Shown here piece after piece: positions 34,301 to 44,856 of a stretch of DNA of 64,000 bases; positions within the stretch are counted from its first letter, which is position 1; each line of letters begins with the position of its first letter. Made by a program: the position numbers and the translations under genes. Under the pieces are notes generated by a model that saw only the letters and a program-made list of their open reading frames with translations, did no database searches and was not told the DNA's origin. This DNA comes from Yarrowia lipolytica (lineage: Eukaryota > Ascomycota > Dipodascomycetes > Dipodascales), in contig NC_090771.1 of NCBI RefSeq assembly GCF_001761485.1, forward strand, positions 2,418,001 through 2,482,000. The letters run 5' to 3'.

Positions 34301-35871
34301 AGGACGAGACCCCCAAGTTTGAGGTCGAGCCCTTCTACCTCAACCCTGACGCCTTCGTTCTTCCTGCACCCAAGGAGGATGAGGACGCTGTGCGAGCTGC
34401 CTCCGAGTTTGTCTCCAACACTATCATTCCCGAGCATGTGGAGGCTGTGATTGCCGGCTTTGGCACCACTCCTATCGACGGCCAGCAGCTGACCCAGTCT
34501 CTGCACGGCAAGGGTATCCCGATGCGACACCTTGCCTCCGTCATTGCAGCTGCCAAGAAGAGCGACACTTCCAAGGCCCAGTTCCTCGCCGAGCTGTGTG
34601 AGCAGGAGATTGCCGTGCGATCCGCCAAGCACCTGCTGCGAAACGAGATGGCCAAGAAGGGTGCCAACCCCAAGTACGTTGTTGCTCACGTCATGAACCT
34701 GCTGCTGGGCTCCACCTCCAAGGTGTTTGATACCCCCGCCGGTCTGCTGACTGTCTCCGACTCCGTCAACCTTTCGGTCGACGAGGCCAAGGCTACTGTT
34801 GCCGCCATTGCCAAGACCCGATTCGGCTACGACCTCGATACCTCCATCTTCGCCAAGCGACCCGTCCAGCTGCTCCGAGAGCTGTCTGGAAAGCTGGGAC
34901 TCCAGTTCCTGCAGAAGGAGTACGAGTTTGGTGCCGAGCCCTTTGCCGTCGCCGACGTGGTCAACATCCTCCCCGTCTTCAAGACCACCACCTTCCGATC
35001 CAAGCTCGAGGAGGAGGCTCTGGAGGCTGCCCGAAACTCCGTCAACACCGACAAGGACGTGGCTCTGCAGCTGCTGCGAGAGTCCATTCCTCTCGCCGAG
35101 CAGGTGTACGGCTCCGTTAACCCCGAGCTCACCAAGGTGTACAACACCGCTTCTTACCTGGCCTACGAGATGGACGAGGCTCTGCTGGCTGCGGATCTCG
35201 GCCGACGAGCCTGCATCATGTCCGAGCGATGCTCCGGAATCGACTCTGTCGACGCCATTCTCAACTACCTCAACCTGTCGTTGTTTGAGCACGCCATCGG
35301 CAACTACGTCGGTGCTCTGCACATGATTAAGCACGCCGTTTCCGTGTGGGTCACCGTGTGCGGCACCCATCTGCACCCCGATATCATCACGTCGCTGTCC
35401 AACGCCATCACCATGCTCACCACTCTCAAGCGATGGAACGAGTCGCGACAGTGGCTGGAGAAGACCATTGTTATCACTGAGAGTGTGGCCAACGAGAAGG
35501 CGCAGGCCCCTCTGCGGTTCCAGCTTGCCCAGACCATGTGCCACGAGCAGCAGTACAAGGAGGCTACCGATGAGCTGCGACGAGCCCTCAAGCTCTTTAA
35601 CGCTCACTACGGTGAAGACGACCAGAACACCAAGGACTGTGCCGTGTGGCTCAAGTCTCTGACCCAGGCCGCCGTCTCTATCCAGCGACAGAAGCTGTGG
35701 GAGCAGGAGCAGGGCCGACTGGCTCGACAGGCTCCCAAGCCCACTGCTACTCATCAGAAGGAAGCCCCCAAGAAGGCTTCTAAGAAGACCAAGGGCAAGG
35801 GCAAGGGCAAGGACGACAAGGGCGAGAAGCTCGTTGCCGAGCTCAAGAAGAAGAAGGCTGGAAAGCGTTAG
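31396..35871 (+). CDS. CLU1: Clustered mitochondria protein Clu1
   Basis: Cytosolic protein required for normal mitochondrial distribution and associated with eIF3; it binds mRNAs for mitochondrial proteins in other eukaryotes. My model is exon 1 at 31396-31423 (ATG to ...GTT TCT A), a 930-nt intron with donor GTGAGT and acceptor TACTAACCCAG, then exon 2 at 32354-35871. This gives 1181 residues starting MTSEQEEVSILTLQVTF. The frame joins exactly (A+TC). The domains are a ubiquitin-like CLU-N region (LTVSPEESVQEIRNYIRD), the central CLU domain (about 300-560), the eIF3-p135-like region and C-terminal TPRs (about 950-1110). A very basic tail is rich in KGKGKG and KKKAGKR. The frame is open 160 nt further upstream, but that part is intron and starts with GTG. 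Strong CGA/GAG/AAG codon bias suggests high expression. Confidence 0.92.
31424..32353 (+). other. CLU1 intron (930 nt)
   Basis: It runs from GTGAGTATGA to TACTAACCCAG. It separates a 28-nt coding exon from the rest of the gene. No internal gene, repeat or RNA was recognised. Its length may carry transcriptional control, but nothing in the sequence shows this. Confidence 0.85.
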
Positions 35872-36061
35872 TTAGTGTGTAAATAGTATGGCCCGTTGGT
35901 GTCAGCCAGCAGTCGTGAAATGAATGTATGTAGCAATGGCCAAGTCATTGTGATTAGTTGATGATTGTGGTGTTTGTAAATGTAGTAGTAGCAACTCAAG
36001 TGGCTACCAGGGTGCTAGTTATTGCTCTTGCACACAAAAATATGTAATTATCTACACAGAT

Positions 36062-36067
36062 AAAAAA
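36062..36067 (-). terminator. Pol III T6 terminator
   Basis: Six T residues on the minus strand immediately after the 3' end of the 5S rRNA sequence, the usual stop signal for RNA polymerase III. Confidence 0.8.
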
Positions 36068-36068
36068 G

Positions 36069-36189
36069 GATTACAGCACCCAGGATTCTCGTATGGTCTC
36101 CCACTACAATACTAACTAGGCTCTCTGGTGCTTGACTATGGCTGTAATCGGACGGGAAGCCGTATTTTCACCAGGATATGGCCGTTGAG
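36069..36189 (-). rRNA. 5S rRNA, part of a tRNA-5S fusion
   Basis: Dispersed 5S rRNA copy of about 121 nt. The minus strand shows the fungal 5S landmarks in order: CGGCCATATCC, the TCCCGTCCGAT loop, GTCAAGC, GCCTAGTTAGTA, GTGGGAGACCATACG and GGTGCTGTAATC. In this yeast 5S genes are scattered, and many are transcribed as one precursor with an upstream tRNA whose promoter replaces the 5S internal promoter. The body is well preserved. The first four or five bases (CTCA...) do not pair with the 3' GTAATC, so terminal helix I is shortened. That may mark a degenerate copy. Confidence 0.85.
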
Positions 36190-36208
36190 TTCGGGGGTGC
36201 GTTGAGCT

Positions 36209-36266
36209 AATCGAACCGGGGGCCCATCGATGGCAACGATGGATTTTACCACTAAACCATCGGCGC
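36209..36266 (-). tRNA. tRNA-Gly(GCC)-like leader with 3' end missing
   Basis: The minus strand from 36266 reads as tRNA-Gly: 5' acceptor GCGCCGA, A box TGGTTTAGTGG, D loop, and a perfect anticodon stem CATCG/CGATG around anticodon GCC. The first T-stem strand CCCGG and loop TTCGATT follow. After that it stops matching. The second T-stem strand (expected CCGGG) and the 3' acceptor strand (expected TCGGCGC) are absent. The A box and most of the B box are intact, so it could still recruit TFIIIC for the 5S gene 20 nt downstream, but it could not give a mature tRNA. Confidence 0.75.
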
Positions 36267-36963
36267 GATTTTCATGACCTGGAAGAAATAGTGACAACCA
36301 CACAGTGAAAAGTGTCATTTTTTTCGGGTGACGATTTTTGAAGTATCTGGAGGTTTGTGAAAGAGAAAAAGTAGCATTAAATTAACTATAATATCTCCAA
36401 GTATGCCCCAATATTACTCTTATGTCTCCTGTGTGTCTTCTTCGAATTTTTGAAACTGTTCTGGATGTGACCTGCTATAGAGGGGTGTGCGTAGAGAGTG
36501 TTTTGGAGGATATTTAAGATGAACTGAGCATAAAATTGTATGGAATGATAATGGCGATACTGGTAGCACTTACGTGACCCGTTTAATCATTCTTTAGTTA
36601 TATACAACTACTGATTTTTGATTATCATGAAATTGCAGGACAGCAGGCACCATGAGAAGTTTGAAACTTGTCTAAGATAGACTGGTGTGGTACGCAGACA
36701 AACAGCATCAATTGATCAAGGCTCTTTGTGTTCTTTTAGTACCGGTAACATTTGATTGAGTCCCATATCTCAAACAAAGAGATTTTGTATATACGAAGAA
36801 TGAGTGATATACAGCACATAGTGTTATACGCTCTACGAACGGAATCATTACAATGCCCAAACTAATACACTTACACCCATTGTGTTATGTTATCTAATAC
36901 TTTTGTTAATCTATATTTCTAATTACTGGTGAAGTTCGTTCATGGGTTTGCATCGTTCATGGG
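36267..36963. other. intergenic, 5' of the tRNA-5S unit and 3' of hydrolase gene
   Basis: AT-rich sequence of about 700 bp. It holds the upstream flank of the tRNA-Gly-like leader and the 3' region of the hydrolase gene. No gene, repeat or motif was recognised. Confidence 0.5.
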
Positions 36964-38406
36964 CTAATCGTATCGAACAGCTCGAAGTCTATCATTCTCC
37001 CACCGACGCTCCAGTCGCTCCACCTTTGTGTTGTTGTCCTTGGTGTGATCCACCTCCTTCTCAAACTGCGAGAAGAAACCAGCAATCTTGGAGGGGAACC
37101 ATCGTTTGTCCTTGCCCCAGTGGAACCAGCCAATGTGTCCTCCATGATTGGTGGCAGCCATGACGGTGTAGGGGTTTCGCTTGATCTCGTGGTAGGGCAG
37201 CTGGAAGCCGGGAGCCACGGGGTCGTCCAGGGCATGCAGAATCAAAGTGGGGACTCGGATGTTCATGATTCGGTTACACGACGAGCCATGTCGATAGTAG
37301 TCGGTGGCGGTGTCGAATCCGAACATGGGGGCGGTGAACAGGTTGTCAAAGTCGACAATGGACTTGACCTGCTTAGTCAGCGACTCGTCGTAGATGGGGT
37401 TTCGCTTCATGACCTCCCGGTGGTTTCGGAGCATTCGCAGCAGGTTCTTAGCCATCTGGGGGTTGTACAGGTGTCGTCCAGACCACGAGCTTCGCAGGGC
37501 GTAGTATGAGGCACACAGGTCCCAGGGGTTGGCAACAACACAGGCAGCCTCAATGTCGATGTCCTCGGCCTCTTGGCCCAGGTAGTTAGCGAGAATGGAG
37601 GCTCCAAGAGAGAAACCCACCATGTAGAATCGCCGGTTGGGGTATCGCTTTCGCATATCCTTGACAAACCTTCGCACGTCCTCGGTCCAGCAGCCGTTGA
37701 ACAGCTCGGGGGTCTTGATGGTGGTTCGGGCGCATCCTCGAGTGTTCATGACAACACACTCAAAGTCTACAAGGGTTCCGTCGGCAGAAGCGTTGTATTG
37801 AGAGGTGATTTTAGCAACAACAGCTCGCACGTAGGACTCATAAGAGCCGCCGGTGAGGCCGTGGAGAAGAATCAGCATGGGCTTGGAGTCGTCGCTGTGG
37901 TCGAGCTCCACTTCCTGGGGCTGCTTGTATCGGGTTCGAACTGGGAACTTCGGGGTGTTCTCCTCGGGCTTGTACTCGAGTCCCTTCTTCCAGGCCGCCT
38001 TTTCCTCAGGGGTCTTGGGGGCGGGGACGACGTAATCGGCGGCAATCTGAACGCCGTCGTCGAAATCAACCATTCGTCGGGCGTAGTAGACCAGGTCGGT
38101 GCCATGGAGGTCGTTCTGAGAAGCCATGATGGTCTGCACATGGTTGAGGATCTTGAGAGGGTTGTACCACAGAGTGTCGCCGTTTTTGAGGCCGGGGACC
38201 TGCTGGATCAGAGCGTCGAGCGACTCAGTCTTGCCGTTCTTGAGATGCAGCTCCAACGGTTTTCTGGGCTTGGTGATCTTCACATGGTCTCGTGACTTGA
38301 AAATGAAGTAGGCGGCCAGAAACAGGCCAACCACCACCTTGTGTGCGCCCAGAAACGACCAGACGTAGTCGGCCAGCCGTGCGGATCGTTCGATAGTGGG
38401 GTTCAT
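36964..38406 (-). CDS. alpha/beta hydrolase, Eht1/Eeb1/Mgl2 family
   Basis: Membrane-anchored esterase/acyltransferase-like protein of 480 residues. A hydrophobic helix near residues 24-37 (VVVGLFLAAYFIF) would anchor it. The hydrolase fold has HGLTGGSYESY (oxyanion region), the nucleophile elbow VGFSLGAS, LDDPVAP (catalytic Asp) and NHGGHIGWF (catalytic His). The NTRGCA motif and family length match the yeast medium-chain ethyl-ester synthases Eht1 and Eeb1 and the monoacylglycerol lipase Mgl2. Which of these activities applies cannot be read from sequence. The correct start is the ATG at 38406 (MNPTIERSARL); the frame extends upstream only to a GTG. Asp- and His-containing motifs are all intact. 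Confidence 0.88.
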   Translation of the reverse strand: MNPTIERSARLADYVWSFLGAHKVVVGLFLAAYFIFKSRDHVKITKPRKPLELHLKNGKTESLDALIQQVPGLKNGDTLWYNPLKILNHVQTIMASQNDLHGTDLVYYARRMVDFDDGVQIAADYVVPAPKTPEEKAAWKKGLEYKPEENTPKFPVRTRYKQPQEVELDHSDDSKPMLILLHGLTGGSYESYVRAVVAKITSQYNASADGTLVDFECVVMNTRGCARTTIKTPELFNGCWTEDVRRFVKDMRKRYPNRRFYMVGFSLGASILANYLGQEAEDIDIEAACVVANPWDLCASYYALRSSWSGRHLYNPQMAKNLLRMLRNHREVMKRNPIYDESLTKQVKSIVDFDNLFTAPMFGFDTATDYYRHGSSCNRIMNIRVPTLILHALDDPVAPGFQLPYHEIKRNPYTVMAATNHGGHIGWFHWGKDKRWFPSKIAGFFSQFEKEVDHTKDNNTKVERLERRWENDRLRAVRYD

Positions 38407-41400
38407 GATGTGCGAAGTACGATTCGGGTCGGGTCTCAGTAACAGAAATGGCTGCACCAGATTTTATATATGTGATGCGAAAAAAATAAGCCTTGCAGGC
38501 CGCCGTTAAATTGCTGCATGACGAGTTAAAAGGGGCGTGATAGATAAATGAGGGATAGGGGGAACGAGGCCGAGAAGCGGGAGCGGGTTGTTAAGCCGAA
38601 AATCACGTATACGACTGATCATTCTATGAGATATTATCATGTGATTAGTGCTCTTGGGGAATTCGGGCTCGTTGTGCCGCTCATTGCCCACTGTACCTCA
38701 TCAGTCATATCGCCAAAGTCAACGTCACGTCAGCAATGACTTTGACTGGACGTGAGTTTAAGAGCCTTCACGGTTGACGCCAGAGGGATATTCCGAATAG
38801 ACGTGCGATTACGGTTGCCGGTTACGAATTTAGCGCAGTCCGACTTTTGGACTGGCTTCCGTTGCGTAGCATGTACCAGCATTGTCCCCTCCGCAACGAC
38901 AAGACTCCCCCGCCCCCTCGTCTTCTCGGATCGGCTTTAAGCTACGCTAACGCCGATTCCGTCTCCAGCCGGAGTTTTTGTCTGGTGCTGCGTCTTGTTG
39001 AGTTGAAAATCCGCAAAGTTGCGTCGAAGAGCCCGCGTATACGCACAGAATGCGCGCACCCAAACAGATAAGCCGAGGTATCGGAGGTTGGTGTCGGCAA
39101 AAGGGACAATCTCGCACACGGTGCACGAGACACGTACAGTGCTAGTAATTATAGTAAGGCCAGACAGGTCTTTTTTTTTATTTGGCTGTAAGAGGGAGGG
39201 GGCTGTGCACACGTTTGCAGGTCAAGATATAAAATGGGGACGGAGTGTGAAGAGTGGGATAGGTAGGGGATTATGCACCGAGTCGCGAAAACTCGGCCTT
39301 CGGCTCATTGGCATTGTTTTTGCTTCCCTGGTTGCCATCGTTATCGGCTTCCAGAGCCCTCCTTTAATTTTGACTCGGACGGATTAATGTAATTGTCCGA
39401 CAAGCCTTGATCAAGCAGGGTCTCGGTAAGAGCGGTGGAGCACAGCAGAGCAATCTCGTCCGGTGGAGGAGTACTTGGAAAATAAAAGCTGAAATTGTAA
39501 TCACGTGATCAGCTCATTTGATTGGTGTGTTTTTCTTCTTCCACATTGTTCTCTTTTTATCACGTCGTTCAACAAACCTCTGACTGCTCCACGAACCTCC
39601 TCCTCCCAGCTGCTGCCAAACTGCTCGCTTTGGAACTGCCGAATACGAACGTTTGAAACAAGCAAATATTGCACCGTCCTGCGCCGCCTAGAGCCCGATC
39701 TGTAGCTGGATTGATACCAGCACGTGGTTGGACTGCAATGGGGATATATAATCCAATCAGACACGTATAATTGCCAACCTCCTTTGTCATAAACCAAGTG
39801 CTGGGCCATGCCCTGTTAAGTATGAAGTACACACTTGACTCCATCAACTAAGTATATTTGACTTGTATGATTCGCCATAGCTCCCTGATAATACCCAGAA
39901 GAGCGACATCTGGAGACTAAGATCGAAAAAAGTGTCTTATTGTTGCTCTTTTCAGCCTTACTCGTCCATCTGAGAATCACTCTCTTCCCATTCAAGCCAC
40001 CTCTCCAGCTGCTCACTTTAACTCTCGTTTTTACAACAGACTCGACGGGCAGACTCGGGCCATAAATGAAAGCTATAAACCTGAGCTCCGAGAAATGCCA
40101 TGAAGGACCAAAGGAATTGTAGGGTGGAAGAGGCTGTCTGTGATGCTGAATTCCAGACGGGATTGATTTCTGCGTAGTTAACTTCACTTCAACGAGCCCA
40201 CCCACTCAATTTAAGTATGATCCCAACTAGATTACTTCGAAGGCAGCTACAGTACAATGTGTAATTAGTTATAAACAATTAGTGGGATAAATGAAGGGAC
40301 AATAAGAGAGCTGCATTCTTGTGTGTATGTACTACGGTAAAGATATCGAGTAGAGAATTGAAGGGCTGAAAGACAGGGTAAAAGAGTATAGCATCCACAA
40401 TGACGACTTGCCATCATCAGCCCTTGAGCTGAGAGACGGGAGATGCTACATCTAACTGTCAACCGAACAACAAGTGACCTCGGAATGATAAAACAGAAGC
40501 CTGAGAGATGGTTTGGATGAGGTCCAGTGACATCAATGTAAACCATCGCAACATCAATCATGGAATCTCTTTATGGAAGAAGGACAAGGGTCCTGCAAGA
40601 TATTCATACACATGGAGGTTTCACCAGGTGCCTTTTTTGCTTCTCGATCTCATTTGAGCCAGTGATCATAAACCAATTCTGCATTGAGGAAACTCCACAT
40701 GTCAGCTGAGTTGTTTCGACGGAACTTTTGATTGATCAATTGAAAAGCTCAGCTATCTCCTCTATCCGATTTCTGTTCTTGGGCTACACATGACAACTTT
40801 ACAGCTAAGGGGTATGGGTTAAGTACGAACATCTCTACTCGTACAAACTGGTCAATTCCCCTGTCACAGTCTCCGAACGCGATTGAAGGCCAGTTCAACA
40901 CATTGTAAACAACAGAAAGTCGCATCGCATGCCCATCTATAAGAACCAGGCTACCGTAGCCGGATTATGAAGTGTAATGAACCAACCGTTACTTGTACAT
41001 ACTGTAGCAACAGAAAGACATTAGGGATAGGGAGATGTACGAGTAGAAATATATCTGTATATTTCTGCTGAGAAACTTCGTTTGTGAGAAGCCCTTGTCG
41101 TATCAATGTCTACGCAATCTTACAAGTGAAGTTCAGGTTCGAGTGTGTGAAGATGTTTCCCAGTGAAAAAAAATTGAACTGTCAAGCCTTAGGGAGTTGT
41201 CGGTCACCATTGAAGCTTGGATGTTGGACATTGGAATCGCTCGTCCTGTAGCTTGTCATCTGTTTACTAATATGGCAAGTGAAGATTGCGGGCTACAGTA
41301 TGTAAGAGAATATCAAGGAAGCGGCGAATGACATTAAATTTCGCACTGCAATTCGGTGCCTCTTTTCCCTTTTAACCCTCATTTTGAATGTATTTTACCT

Positions 41401-42668
41401 CATTTCGCCTAATAAATAGGTAAAACACACAAAAAAAAGTGGATTAAGTAAAATAACACAACCAAATCGCCGATAATACTCCCCGTGAACAGTTGAAACA
41501 CCCAATAGGAAACGTCGAACCTCTTGCGACCCGCAAATCTCCCTCACCCTGGCTTGCTATCCTGGAATGACCCCAATTAAACTCTGTTCAACGAATACGC
41601 GAATGTTTCAGATACAATTCGCGTAACGGTGGAAACGGTGCACAAACGATGTACGTGTTTATGGGACGGTCAATCTGGAAAAAAGGACGATATTCAATGG
41701 AATCTCAGAGTGACTTTCGATTTTCCAGTAATTATCGTAAAATCCATAACACGTACAGACCATTCTCATGTTTTTGCGGTACGATGGTTCTGCACGTTAA
41801 TATCTGCGGCTTGTTATTCGTTGGGTTCTCGGATGTAATCGGAGATAATACGGACATCATTTTCGGCAATTTGAAGCGACCGCAAACCAGGAATGGAAAA
41901 GAAGAGACGTGAAAGAGCACGAGACACATGTCAATCACATAATCACGCGGTCTCAAGAACCCCACGTTTCTCATCGAAGTTACATTGGACAATGTAACGA
42001 TGAAGTCTTGGTGTGTTAAACTGAGTCTGATTGAGTTTCGGACCTAAGGATAGGAAGAGTATAGACGACGTTGTGGCAATTTAAACCGGATGAATTCGAT
42101 ATAGAAATGTTCCTCTTATCCTGAGGAATCTATTAAAACTTTCAGAATTCAAATACCTATACTATTCGCCAGAGTTCCACTAACTCCTCAGGTGACAAGC
42201 GTAAGGTGTAGGTTACGATGGGCTGTACAGAAAGACCACCAAGAGGTCTGTCCTACTTCTTAGGAGACAGGTGTGTCCATTTTCGCGCCAGGATTCCGAC
42301 GGAGTAATCTGATTGATTCTGACTATATTATTGATGGAGATGGTAGCATTGAGCGGAGAGAACCACCTTGTTTGGGTTTGTCCATTATTACTCCACTACT
42401 CGTAGCTACAGTCACTATGGAGATCAGCGAGACGAGAATGTGAAGAAAGCGCAGGGTAAGCCAGATACCAAATACCGAAAATTATTGGTAAAATTACATT
42501 ATCTCTATCTGAAATTTCCCTCACTACCCCCTTTTTTTCCAACCCCATCCGACGCGCTATTACTCACTACCCTCTCATGACGTCTGGACCACTCAGTACC
42601 GTTACTCCCACACGTGCAGCGTAGATGCACTCCCAAAATTTACCACCAGGATTTCTTTCACCACACAC
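38407..42668. other. gene-poor interval, 4.3 kb
   Basis: This is the promoter of the hydrolase gene, the promoter of FMP30 and a long middle stretch. I found no supported coding region on either strand. The frames present are short, overlap one another and lack ATG context or splice partners. No tRNA or 5S match was seen. CACGTG sites occur near 39503 (ATCACGTGATC) and 39722. The middle (40200-42300) is AT-rich, with scattered TACTGTA-type motifs. Confidence 0.45.
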
Positions 42669-43988
42669 ATGAAACTCGGAATCAAGGCGAAAACGGGTCT
42701 CGGCCTTGTTGTCGCGTACACAGCGTACTCAACGTATGTGCATTTACGCACCCATTACGAAATCAACGATCGGCTGGACAAGAAACTGAAATCCACCGAC
42801 TTTGGACTCAGCTCCAACGTTTCTCTTCGAGACGGTATCCCTCCTTCTGTGCAGTTTCGACCCATGGTTGTCGGAGGCAAGTTTGTCAATCCCTTCAGCC
42901 AATACCGACACCAGACTCTTTTCGAGTTTGTGTACTGCAACATTGTCAACCTATTCCACTTGACTCCCCGAGGAGGTCTCCCCAAGGACCCCAAAGAGCT
43001 CAAGAAGCTGCTCCCCAGTGTGACCCCCGACTTCCAGCTGCTATCCGAGCCCGTCAAGCAGGTCTCTGCTCTGATCCCCTGGAAGCCCAAGTCTTTCATT
43101 CCCAAACCGCAGGATCGAATCACCCTCACCTGGATCGGACAGTCCTGTGCGTTTGTGCAGCTTGGAGGACTCAACATTCTCACCGATCCTTTCTTTGGTG
43201 ACCATCTGGTCACATCGTGGATGGGCCCCCAGCGACTTTCGAAGGCCCCCTGTCAGTTTGAAGACCTGCCCAAGGTCGACATTGTTTTGGTGTCACATGA
43301 CCATCCCGACCATCTGGAGGTGGACACCGTGAAGAAGATTGGAAACTCAGCTCTGTGGGTCGTGCCTCTGGGTGTGAAGAAATTTCTGGCTAAATACGGC
43401 GTCTACAACGTTGCCGAGCTCAACTGGTGGGAAACCATGGGTCTCGAAACCCCGAAATCGCAGGAACTGGGCGAGAAATGGACCGTGGCATGCACTCCAG
43501 CCATGCACTGGAGTGGCCGAAAGATGTACGACGCCAACTCGACTCTCTGGGGCTCTTTTATGGTCATGAAGGACGGAAAACCCCACTTTTTCCACGCAGG
43601 AGATACTGGATACTCACCAGAGCTGTTCCGAGGAATCAAGGAGGAATACGGACCCGGGTGCAAGCTTGCCATGCTGCCCTGTGGCGCTTACAAGCCCAGA
43701 TGGCATCTCAAGAGTCAACACATTGACCCCCAGGAGGCCGTTAACGTAATGAAGGATCTGGAGGCCAAGAATATGGTCGGTGTGCACTGGGGAACGTTCA
43801 TTCTCAGTGACGAGAAGTTCACAGAACCCCGAGACTCGCTGCACAAGATTGCTGAGGACGCTGGGGTCGGCAACTCGGTTCTGGCTCCCAAGTTTGGACA
43901 GACACTGGTATTCGATACCGGTGACGGCAAGGGTGGAAGCCATCCTCCTGAGGAGATTAGAGAGGGCAAAGCGCTACTTTTTAGATGA
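42669..43988 (+). CDS. FMP30: NAPE-PLD-like mitochondrial metallo-hydrolase Fmp30
   Basis: Metallo-beta-lactamase-fold phospholipase D-like protein of 439 residues, related to mammalian N-acyl-phosphatidylethanolamine PLD and yeast Fmp30. In yeast it sits in the mitochondrial inner membrane and affects phospholipid balance. A single hydrophobic helix occurs at about 9-27 (GLGLVVAYTAYSTYVHL). The zinc-binding signature SHDHPDHLE is clear, preceded by TWIGQSCAFVQ and TDPFFGD. Further metal ligands lie in PAMHWSGR, FHAGDTGYS and GVHWGTF. Catalytic residues all appear present. The ATG at 42669 gives a short basic N-terminus, suitable for import. It converges with ECM31 downstream. Confidence 0.92.
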   Translation: MKLGIKAKTGLGLVVAYTAYSTYVHLRTHYEINDRLDKKLKSTDFGLSSNVSLRDGIPPSVQFRPMVVGGKFVNPFSQYRHQTLFEFVYCNIVNLFHLTPRGGLPKDPKELKKLLPSVTPDFQLLSEPVKQVSALIPWKPKSFIPKPQDRITLTWIGQSCAFVQLGGLNILTDPFFGDHLVTSWMGPQRLSKAPCQFEDLPKVDIVLVSHDHPDHLEVDTVKKIGNSALWVVPLGVKKFLAKYGVYNVAELNWWETMGLETPKSQELGEKWTVACTPAMHWSGRKMYDANSTLWGSFMVMKDGKPHFFHAGDTGYSPELFRGIKEEYGPGCKLAMLPCGAYKPRWHLKSQHIDPQEAVNVMKDLEAKNMVGVHWGTFILSDEKFTEPRDSLHKIAEDAGVGNSVLAPKFGQTLVFDTGDGKGGSHPPEEIREGKALLFR

Positions 43989-44856
43989 AGAGCGAGCTTA
44001 CTTGAAGGGTTGTGAGAGAAGTCGCGTGTATTGCCCGTGATTTGATTCAAGAGGAACTTGACTACAGTACACTGTACTCATACTAGTAAGTCAACCGCCT
44101 TAGAGGATAGATAGAAGATAACTTATAGATGATAACTGAATGATGTTTAATGTTGATGAGAATTACCCAAAAGAGTGTCCGAAATGTCTCAAGAGTATTG
44201 TACTAACAGGTCTGTAGTTCAATCGAGTGTTTTGATACAAGTATACAAGTATTATGATATGAAGATCATACGTTTTTGATGTCGTCCTATAGACACCATA
44301 CGTATTCCACACGCACCCCACAATCATCTAGGTAACAGTTTCTCCACTACCTCTCCCTGTCACAATAATAAAAGCCGATTCTGTTTTTGTTTTCTATTCT
44401 GGTGTCTGTTCTGGTGTTTGTTTTGAGGTTGATCCTGAGTGTCCTTCTTTTACAGTATTGGACCCATGGACTTCTTTAAGGAGTCTTTCAGAACCTCAGA
44501 AGACCCGTTGTTTAGCTTAATCGACTCATTACCGAGTCCTCCGGATGTCTTCCGTAGCCTTAACCCTCCCCTTGGTTGCACCAGGTCAATGTCGAGCTCT
44601 TTGCGAAAAACAACAACTAAACTGATCCTTCACAAGAGACCATATTTTCTCCAGGTATATCTTCTCCAGGTACAGTAGTACGACCTTGTACGACCTTTTA
44701 ATTACTAACAGAAGAACAGGCAACTCTAGTCTACTTTACGCCAACCAACTCCTAAACTATCGTATCGTCATTAATATATATACATCATCCTGGGGGGCAG
44801 TGAGCAGCTGACCGTGGACAACCACTCACTCACCTATCATATAATCGGCTCGCTCG
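43989..44856. other. intergenic, convergent FMP30 / ECM31
   Basis: 870 bp of 3' flanking sequence. A short frame near 44439 starts with GTG and has no support. No repeats or RNA genes were recognised. Confidence 0.45.

Noticed and set aside
33028-35754. 908-codon open frame on the minus strand opposite CLU1
   Set aside because: It lies wholly antisense to the conserved CLU1 exon. Its Leu/Gly/Val/Ser-rich translation is what strong codon bias (GAG, AAG, CTC) gives on the opposite strand. No domain is visible.
38401-38457. Upstream extension of the hydrolase gene (and similar extensions of CK2 alpha, ECM31, the small wall protein and the disordered protein)
   Set aside because: In each case the frame is open upstream of the chosen ATG but offers only GTG or TTG. 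Yeast nuclear genes start at ATG, and the chosen ATG fits the family N-terminus, signal peptide or presequence.
39019-39387. 122-codon frame with a hydrophobic C-terminal stretch
   Set aside because: Overlaps other frames on both strands, has no signal peptide or domain, and the hydrophobic part is too short and late to support a membrane protein call.
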